A stretch of DNA of 64,000 nt from Phytophthora hibernalis. Its lineage: Eukaryota > Oomycota > Peronosporomycetes > Peronosporales > Peronosporaceae. The position numbers and the translations under genes were made by a program. A model generated the notes under the pieces. The model had not been told where the DNA came from and made no database searches. It saw nothing but the letters and a program-made list of their open reading frames with translations. Where the stretch lies: assembly GCA_012656075.1 (NCBI GenBank), contig JAAKBF010000171.1, positions 1,240,001-1,304,000 on the forward strand, in the 5' to 3' direction. How positions within the stretch are numbered: position 1 is the stretch's first letter; every line of letters begins with the position of its first letter. Below are positions 57,309 to 64,000 of the stretch, piece by piece.

Positions 57309-58396
57309 CTACTTCCCGAGTCGAATGAGTGTGAGGTACATGTAGCTTATCCCAGTCAGACTCACTGGACATTTGACAGCACTAAAAAAAAATTCTCTCG
57401 ATGCGGGTGATGCACGCAAGGCACGTGGAGCAGAACGACCCATCAGTGAAGCCGCAGTTGGCTGTTTGAATACGCTCAGGCCCTTTAAACAACTGGAAAC
57501 TCCCAGTTGTGTTTCTCGACTTGTGGTTCACGACCAACGTGACTTGGTAGGTGCCGGGAATGGCCACCCGCAGAACACCATTGACATGATTGCCCCAGGC
57601 GATCCAATCACCCACTTTGGATGTTGCTTGAAGTTGCAAAGTCTCCACAGCATCTTGATTGGCACGCAATGTCTTCACTTCCTTCTTCAGCTCTGACATC
57701 TCTGCGTCGCGTTTATCTAGAGCTTTTGTACCTCGCCTTGCAGGTCCTCTAAGCCCGTTTTGGAGTTTTCAAGGACCCCTCCCTTTCTCGCAGAGTGTTT
57801 CCAGTTTATCTTGAAGGTCTCGCATCTTCGCCTCCAGAACGTCAATCCGTTCCAGTGAGATCGGCTCCATGTCAATGACATACGTTGCCACACGAGCCTG
57901 CCGTAGCACTTGCATCTTCACCGTCACTTCGAGCCGGAACCTCTCACTCTTGAGCCGTTGGAATGTGATCGGGATATGATCTGGATCGTCACGAACTCCG
58001 TCCAGCAGCTCGTGAAAGTACTATCGGACAAGCGACAGATGACTGTCAGCTGGAACTTTCAACAATTGGTGACATTGGCTCACCTCCACGTAGTCTGACG
58101 CTGTAGCGTTGGGGATTGCGTTGGTCGGATCGACGTAGTCTTCAAGACTTAGGTTGGTTGTGCACCTACAGAGAATGACGGCACCAGGAATCAATACTTC
58201 TTCACTAGGTTTCTTTCTGACGAAAATACTTGCCATTGTTTCTTGCTCTCGCTGTCCTCGAGCCAGATACGAAGTTTGCCGCTCTTGAGAGACATGGAGT
58301 AGCGGTAGATGGGAGACGGGAGTGGCGCGAAGGTGGTGGTGCCCTCGAACTCGAGGAGCTCCTCCGCGATAGATTCGGGGGCGGAGGATGTTGACT
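57309..58396 (-). pseudogene. Head/coiled-coil/jelly-roll family member (copy G)
   Basis: Exon 1 ends at 58234, exon 2 is 58084-58165 (82 nt) and exon 3 starts at 58020 and ends with a stop at 57309-57311. The head reads LEFEGTTTFAPLPSPIYRYS, then SGKLRIWLEDSESKKQW and SLEDYVDPTNAIPNATASDY. The strands FRLEVTVKMQVLRQ, then PISLERIDVLEAKMRDLQDK and a Lys/Glu coiled coil follow. The C-terminal beta domain has GTYQVTLVVNHKS and ends YMYLTLIRLGK. Frame changes are needed at C/G runs 57775-57783, T4 57724-57727 and A9 57384-57392. No start codon lies before the arm border at 58396; the sequence there, TTGTTTTAG, looks like a splice acceptor, so an upstream exon is possible. Confidence 0.6.
57814..58396. 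repeat. Left arm of a 0.58-kb inverted duplication
   Basis: These 583 bases are the reverse complement of 58537-59120 with one single-base length difference (in an intron) and no other difference noticed. The arms are separated by 140 unique bases. The arm contains exon 1, exon 2 and the first part of exon 3 of the head-domain family. Confidence 0.9.
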
Positions 58397-58526
58397 AAAA
58401 CAATTACACTTCGATGCATCCATGAAGTGTCAGCGATACGTTTTGTCGTAGAGTGCTCGACACGTCCCCAATGCTGCCAGGCTGGCCCAGCCTGCTAGGC
58501 GAGTGTGCCATGTCTATCAACTGTCC

Positions 58527-59210
58527 ATGTCTCCCAAGTCAACATCCTCCGCCCCCGAATCTATCGCGGAGGAGCTCCTCGAGTTCGAGGGCACCACCAC
58601 CTTCGCGCCACTCCCGTCTCCCATCTACCGCTACTCCATGTCTCTCAAGAGCGGCAAACTTCGTATCTGGCTCGAGGACAGCGAGAGCAAGAAACAATGG
58701 CAAGTATTTTCGTCAGAAAGAAACCTAGTGAAGAAGTATTGATTCCTGGTGCCGTCATTCTCTGTAGGTGCACAACCAACCTAAGTCTTGAAGACTACGT
58801 CGATCCGACCAACGCGATCCCCAACGCTACAGCGTCAGACTACGTGGAGGTGAGGCCAATGTCACCAATTGTTGAAAGTTCCAGCTGACAGTCATCTGTC
58901 GCTTGTCCGATAGTACTTTCACGAGCTGCTGGACGGAGTTCGTGACGATCCAGATCATATCCCGATCACATTCCAACGGCTCAAGAGTGAGAGGTTCCGG
59001 CTCGAAGTGACGGTGAAGATGCAAGTGCTACGGCAGGCTCGTGTGGCAACGTATGTCATTGACATGGAGCCGATCTCACTGGAACGGATTGACGTTCTGG
59101 AGGCGAAGATGCGAGACCTTTGCGTCGATAACAACATTTTACTTTTCGTGATCTCCTCCATCATACCACGTGCATCAATCGAGCCTGAACTCAAGCCTGA
59201 ATATCGATAG
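58527..59210 (+). CDS. Truncated head-domain protein from the inverted duplication (copy H)
   Basis: Exons 58527-58699, 58768-58849 (82 nt) and 58914-59210 give an unbroken 183-residue protein. It begins MSPKSTSSAPESIAEELLEF, with the ATG just outside the duplicated arm. Intron 1 (58700-58767) has a GC donor (GCAAGT), required because the Trp codon TG|G is split as in the other copies; intron 2 (58850-58913) is GT-AG. The head and the strand PISLERIDVLEAKMRDL are identical to copy G. At the arm border (59120) the coiled coil is lost and replaced by 30 unrelated residues, VDNNILLFVISSIIP and on. So it keeps the head only, without coil or jelly roll. Whether it is expressed is unknown. Confidence 0.55.
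58537..59120. repeat. Right arm of the 0.58-kb inverted duplication
   Basis: 584 bases, inverted copy of 57814-58396. The arms face each other head to head, so the two gene copies are transcribed away from the 140-bp centre (58397-58536). Confidence 0.9.
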
Positions 59211-59287
59211 CTATTTTGATGGCGCGTGCTGCTCATAAAAATACATGGAAAATTGAAAGGAGACTCAACACTTCCTTCGAGTCGAAA

Positions 59288-60443
59288 ATGACGGCGCAGG
59301 ACGCCGAAGCGAAGCCACGCAAAGCCATGGACCCGAACAGACTTCGGAAACTCATCGACTCGCCAAGTATTGCGAATGCGACTCGCGACGTGTCCATAGC
59401 AATCGTAAAGCGTCAAACCCTTTTTGCTTCCTGGAATGGCGAGCAATGCGATGTCCGTGCATTTGAAAAGTTGGGAGCTCCGGCGCGCGTTGTGCTTGCG
59501 ACAGATCTTCGTGAGTGCACAATCGGAGAAGGGAAGTCCGTCGCGGTGACGCTAAGTGGTTTGCAGATGAGCGATGTGCACGTTCGGTAGGTCCTTCGTA
59601 GCATTTTTAACGGCTCTGCTAATTAAGCCATTTGAATCACCGCAGACCAAAAGATGAGCAACTTGAGGATCGTTTTACAGCTCCAGTGATGATCAAGAAA
59701 GAGTCATTTGCCCATGCTGCGGAAATCGAGCATCGTGCTGTCCCCAGCTCGGTCATGCTGAGTGAAGGCATCATGACCCCGCAACAACGACGAGAACGCC
59801 TGCATTTCGAGACCGATCATCTTCGAGCCAAGCGGTCTCTGCGTCAAACCGACATGAACGATCACAGGCTGCATCAGATCATGTACGTTAGGCACTTCGC
59901 CTGGTGTTTCGAGCAGAGCCTGATGATGTTTTTCAGCAAGGAGCGATACTCGACTTGCGATGTGTTGGGCACTCAACATCACGCCCTAGGAGCACCCCGA
60001 GCTCGAGGTGAAGCGTACAACCCGGGCCTGATAAGGTGGGAATGGGCCAACTTCCTGGAAAACATTGAAAATTTACTAACCTCTTCATCTACAGCCACAA
60101 TGCAACCGGCGCTTCTCGTCGAGAGTACCAAAGCAAGAACAGCAAGGCGAATCCGAAGGTTCTACACCACGATAGACTCTTCAACGAAACACCACTGGAC
60201 TGGAACCAGCAAAGGTACGTTCGCCGTCTTAAAATCTCTTCGACTTTTTCCAAACATCTACATGCTGCTCAGAGCTCAACACCTGCGCAACCAAAGCACG
60301 GGCGGACGTTCGTACGATATTGTGAACGGCGGCTGCGTCCAGCACTTCCCTCCCACGATCCCCGAAAAGCAGAACCAGTGGCAAGCGCACCCGTCCGTCG
60401 GGATCCATCCGTACACTCGTTAACCAACCACCAGAGGAACTAA
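59288..60443 (+). CDS. Unrecognised three-exon protein, 345 residues
   Basis: Exons 59288-59586, 59646-60035 and 60095-60443, joined by 59-bp GT-AG introns, give a continuous frame. It starts MTAQDAEAKPRKAMDPNRLR, continues SVAVTLSGLQMSDVHVRPKD across intron 1 and LHHDRLFNETPLDWNQQRYV after intron 2, and ends NHQRN. The reading in exon 3 was preferred over a second open frame because it continues the exon 2 phase and has better composition. The sequence is basic and without membrane segments or signal peptide. It vaguely recalls flagellar/cilia-associated proteins, but I cannot assign it. Its 5' end lies only 170 bases from the duplication border, so upstream exons may have been lost. Confidence 0.55.
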
Positions 60444-60555
60444 TTGCACACTTGCATAATTTCATTCCCAACTACAAAACTACAGCTACATCCATACTTT
60501 ACATCCTCAGTTGTCAAAGAGTGCTAGTAGTCCTGGAAGTCCCCTGCTGGAGCGT

Positions 60556-61039
60556 TCACGACGCCTTCCATGAAGGAAACCACCTGGCCCCGTACGTGAC
60601 GAACATCTTGTCGGACGCGAATCCACGGCGACTTGGTGGTGGCATGTAGCCATACGTGGCCGAATAGCTCGCGGCGTCGCTGAGGTTGCGAATTGGCGAC
60701 GTCGACAGTGACGAGCTCGTGGACGACGGTGACGAGTAGGTGAAGTCTGTAGCCATCTGACGCGGCGAGTTGCGCGCGTAGAACTCGAGACGCTGACGCT
60801 GCGCCGTCAAGTGCTTGAGGTCCTGCAAGAATGGATACGTTATAATAGCGTCGATGCAAATTGACATTGGAAAGTGGACGGACCTGGACGGACATGCCAC
60901 TGCGGATCTCGCAGTTGTTGTTGCCTGGGGACGCGCTGGCGTGACGCGTGTGCTTGGAGGCGACCATGGAGCTACTCTGGCGAGTGAAGGAAGACGCTTG
61001 TAGTCTGCGGAGATAAAGATATTGTGCCAAAGCCGCCAT
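60556..61039 (-). CDS. Small hypothetical two-exon protein, 140 residues
   Basis: Exons 60884-61039 and 60556-60822, separated by a 61-bp GT-AG intron ending TTCTTGCAG, both in phase 0. The start MAALAQYLYLRRLQASSFTR is followed by a Ser/Asn-rich stretch, then DLKHLTAQRQRLEFYARN. The C-terminal half is Ser/Tyr/Pro-rich with a final TYGARWFPSWKAS. There is no recognised domain. It is convergent with the gene ending at 60443 and lies 194 bases downstream of XRCC3 on the same strand. Confidence 0.5.
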
Positions 61040-61232
61040 GCGTGGCCCTTGGAAACCACCTTTTAGAAACGGAAAGTTGAAGTGAGGGGCATAGTGAGAC
61101 CAAGTGCAAAAAGCGCAGAAACGCGATGATAACCACCTTGCGATCTTGATTGACACCCGCACCGCGGCTTTTCTACCAATGAAAAGACGTCGACGCGTCG
61201 CATTGGCTAAAAATACCACTTCAACGTCTGAC

Positions 61233-62265
61233 TCAGTCTCCGTCTACTGGTCGCACACCGTCACTCGTGACTTGGAAACTGCAGCGCAGCATCGCGAGGT
61301 GCGGCGAGAAAGCGACGGCCAGCGAACGTCGTGTTGAGTCTTTTACTCTGGTGATCATAAGTCTACAATGGGAGAACAGTCAGACTGTGAAACTGGAAGA
61401 AAACGGATCTCCCACCTCACCGTTGGTTGATACAGTGCGACCACGAGAGCCCCAGCGCCGGACGCAGCGAATCGCCGGATCGAGGGTCGAAGTCGCCCGT
61501 CACTTGGTTGGTCACCACGAACACGACGCCGTACTGGTCGCTCAGGATGCGCATGCAGTTAGCCAAGTGGAACATGGTGCGCGAGCGCTCCGCCGCCTCC
61601 TGTCCATTGCAGTGTCAACCGCAACCGTTAGTCGAGCGATCCGGTGAATCAAAGCTGCTGTTACATGCACCTTGACGGAAGACGTGGATTCCAGTCGGAA
61701 AACGGCTGCGACGGAGTCCAGCACCACGAGTTTCGTGTTCTGCTCCGCCAGCAGCGCCGGCAGTCTCGCTTGCTGCCATCAGCAGTAGCAACCAGATACA
61801 ACGTCAGCTTTATACTACATTGTGATACACAGCAGTAGCAGAGACCAGTAAATCCAGCAGGTCGTCGACGGTGTAGAGCTGCTCCACGAAGATGCCGTCC
61901 AGGAAGTCGCTGGCGGAGAGTTTGGCGACCGCTTCACCGCGTTTGCGCTTGGCACCGACGCCCATCACAGCTTCGTAGCGCTTTGCATACACCTGCGCGA
62001 GGTCGTGCAGCCTCTTGACGGAGCCCACGCCTTCTGTGCAGATGTAACAGGCCGTGCCTTGCAGTCCGCCGAGAGATCGCGGCAGACAACACTGCAGCAA
62101 GAGCTGCAGACACAATTGCGTCTTGCCCGCGGAAGCTTCACCGCAAATCTCCGTCACTATCCCAGACCGAAAACCTCCATCCAGAAGCCGGTCGATCGAG
62201 TCGCAGCCGCAGGACAGCACCAAGGACGTGCGAGTCTCATACAGCGCCAGCGCCGTTCCGGCCAT
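61233..62265 (-). CDS. XRCC3: XRCC3-like RAD51 paralogue
   Basis: Four exons, 61846-62265, 61671-61772, 61421-61599 and 61233-61362, with introns of 73, 71 and 58 bp, give 276 residues with no frame break. It is a RecA/RAD51-fold ATPase acting in the nucleus in homologous recombination. Key features are GCDSIDRLLDGGFRSGIVTE, Walker A GEASAGKTQ, Walker B LVVLDSVAAVF, then VVFVVTNQVTGDF and the C-terminal MITRVKDSTRRSLAVAFSPH followed by LRCSFQVTSDGVRPV, typical of XRCC3. The protein lacks most of the N-terminal helical extension of the animal protein (usually about 340 residues). The exon 1/2 border is the least certain because the donor is GTCTCT. Confidence 0.85.
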
Positions 62266-64000
62266 ACTCTGGAACTAAGGTGGTGCACATTGAACTAGGC
62301 GAAAGGTACCTAGAATAAGAACATTGTGGTCCAGAACACCAATCATAACGGTTGGATGGGAGGGAGTGCAGTGCAGTGCTAACGGACAGTCCCTTTCATT
62401 TCTGAAGTGTCGTTCAAGGCGAGAGCTGAGTGGGGCGTTGAGTAGCGGAGAAGGAGCTGATGTCTATCCTGAGGGGCTGATATATAATGATCGATAGCAT
62501 ACCCAAGTCCAGTACGCTGGCCTGATCCTTCCGACCAAAAGCTTGATATTTTCAAGCCGTTTATGTTTTTGTTTTGTTTTGCGTGCAATCAAATCTGCCA
62601 CAGTTGTTGCGTCCTCCCATGGCCAACCATACTGCTATTGGCTGCACATAACAAGCGGTTGTTCATGATAGGAACCCTTCGCAAACTACCATCGTGTTGC
62701 AAGGAGCCAATTGCAGCCCACATGCCTTCCAACGCTACATGTAGTGCATGTTGCGTTCTACTACATACTACGTAGTACTACATGTACTACAATAGTAGTT
62801 CAACTGTAGTTCAAACTACTACCGTAGTATACTGTAGTAGCTCTGCCGGATTCAGGTTTGTACTACAGTAGTAGAATTTTACCCAGCACCATTTACTCGG
62901 TGCTGAGCCACTGTAGCCATGTTTCAGCGCTCTCCACGTGGTCTCCAAGAGTGAGGGTGGCTTGTGTGAGATTTGTGCCTCCTGCTTTCATAGCACGGTA
63001 GCAGCCTCGCGCATTTGTCAGTCTGGACCAGAATTACTCAATGATGTCCACCGCTCGGTGGGTCGCGTATGTTTGCCTGGAAGTCGAAGCGATCATGCCT
63101 GATGACATGCGATGCCGCCCAAGCAGCAGTTTGGGTGATCGGATGGTTGTTTTACCGCAGTCGGATCCAGAGTTGACAAGCTCGCTTCAACCTACCATGC
63201 AGGTGGTGCCCCGTGAGGCTGCGCCGGGCAATGCCACGCACCCGCAAGCGAGGACAGCGAGTTCCACGTGGTGTACATGTAAATGTATACATGTTATACG
63301 TTTCAGCTTCAACTGACCAGTTCACTTCAACTCCGCTCTGTGCGGACTTGCGGTCAACTTCGCACCGCAAAACCTGAGCGCTTGAGGTCAACTTGTACCA
63401 GCCTTTCCACGCGGCGTGACTTGGCTGCGAGCCTCGAAGGACAATGCCTGTGGCTGGCAATCCGCCGGTTCGACGGAGCGTGTGGTGATGGGCCACTGAT
63501 GGCCCTCAAAGAGCCACGCTGTCGGCGCTGTCGTGGAGTAGGTTCTTTGGTCTTTGGCCACCGCACTGACCCCACCGCAACGCAAGGCCGCACAGCGAGA
63601 GGTGCCCGCCAAAGGCGCCACGGCCGCACAACGGGGCAACGAGCTCCGCCAATGTGGCTACATGTACATGTACAGCGCCTTCCCGGGGTTGGTGATCTGC
63701 TACAAGTGTCCAGGCCTGCAAGACGCAGCTTGAGCGCAGCGGTGTCAAGCTGGGCACCCCGAATCCCCTGCACCGAGCTGATTATGCTTTACGACCCATC
63801 CAGCGCGCACACCGCGGAAGGCGCACCGACAACAGCAAGTTGCCTTTTTCGCCCAGCTGTTTCGGTATCGATGCGTCCTCGGTGCAGGTCTCCGAATTGG
63901 AGTCCGATGCTGCCCCACCGCAAGCGATCTTCAGCAGCTATCGCACCTGTTTTCGAGCAGAGTCGCCTGTCGGGATCATCGCAGCAAGAAACTTTTCACC
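62266..64000. other. Right-end region, no gene recognised
   Basis: Between about 62740 and 62880 the sequence is dominated by TACTAC/GTAGTA and TACATGTA motifs, forming overlapping palindromes. From 62900 on the sequence is GC-richer, with open frames on both strands, but none shows a domain I recognise. The last 250 bases might be part of a gene that continues beyond the window. Confidence 0.4.

Noticed and set aside
1..64000. CRISPR array, rRNA or bacterial operon
   Set aside because: No regularly spaced identical repeats with unique spacers, no rRNA signatures, and clear spliceosomal introns; the window is eukaryotic.

Overview
This window is nuclear DNA from an oomycete, most likely in the Phytophthora / Peronosporales range. 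The evidence is compact genes that are intronless or carry short GT-AG introns (57-73 bp), a Crinkler-type NTPase, an oomycete bZIP-like family member, a mitochondrial formate dehydrogenase, and a mixture of DIRS, PIF/Harbinger, hAT-like and Tc1/mariner remnants. The species cannot be named from the sequence alone.

Layout. 1-15.9 kb: a tandem head-to-tail array of four full-size ABCB (P-glycoprotein/MDR-like) transporters on the minus strand. The first is cut by the window edge. The third and fourth share almost identical nucleotide-binding domains, while their membrane domains have diverged. 17.4-22.5 kb: a gene-dense block with a Crinkler/RHS-like NTPase (-), a divergently transcribed fusion protein (substrate-binding-like domain, cysteine motif, diphthine-ammonia-ligase-like ATPase, +) and EME1 (-). 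22.9-26.9 kb: a cluster of intact and decayed members of an unusual family. It appears to join an XRCC4/PAXX/SAS-6-like head, a coiled coil and a C1q/TNF-like jelly roll. 28.5-31.6 kb: coiled-coil and transposase debris. 31.8-35.4 kb: formate dehydrogenase (-) and a three-exon bZIP-like coiled-coil gene (+). 36-49 kb: transposon graveyard, including an MFS transporter fragment, a nearly complete but broken DIRS-type element with an internal inversion in its tyrosine recombinase, two Harbinger transposase/SANT pairs and a DDE_3 fragment. 50-59.2 kb: more copies of the head/coiled-coil/jelly-roll family, a mariner relic, a complete but dead Tc1/mariner element with 272-bp inverted termini, and a 0.58-kb inverted duplication of a family member. 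59.2-62.3 kb: an unrecognised three-exon gene (+), a small two-exon gene (-) and a four-exon XRCC3 recombinase (-). 62.3-64 kb: no gene recognised.

How the genes relate. The ABC array is a locally amplified and homogenised efflux family. EME1 and XRCC3 are both homologous-recombination factors but are 40 kb apart. The multi-copy head/coiled-coil family is the strongest candidate for something undescribed.

Quality note. Ten or more otherwise good reading frames, including ABC, EME1 and the fusion gene, are broken by single missing bases inside short homopolymers. The simplest reading is homopolymer under-calling in the assembly. Frameshifted entries should therefore not automatically be called pseudogenes.
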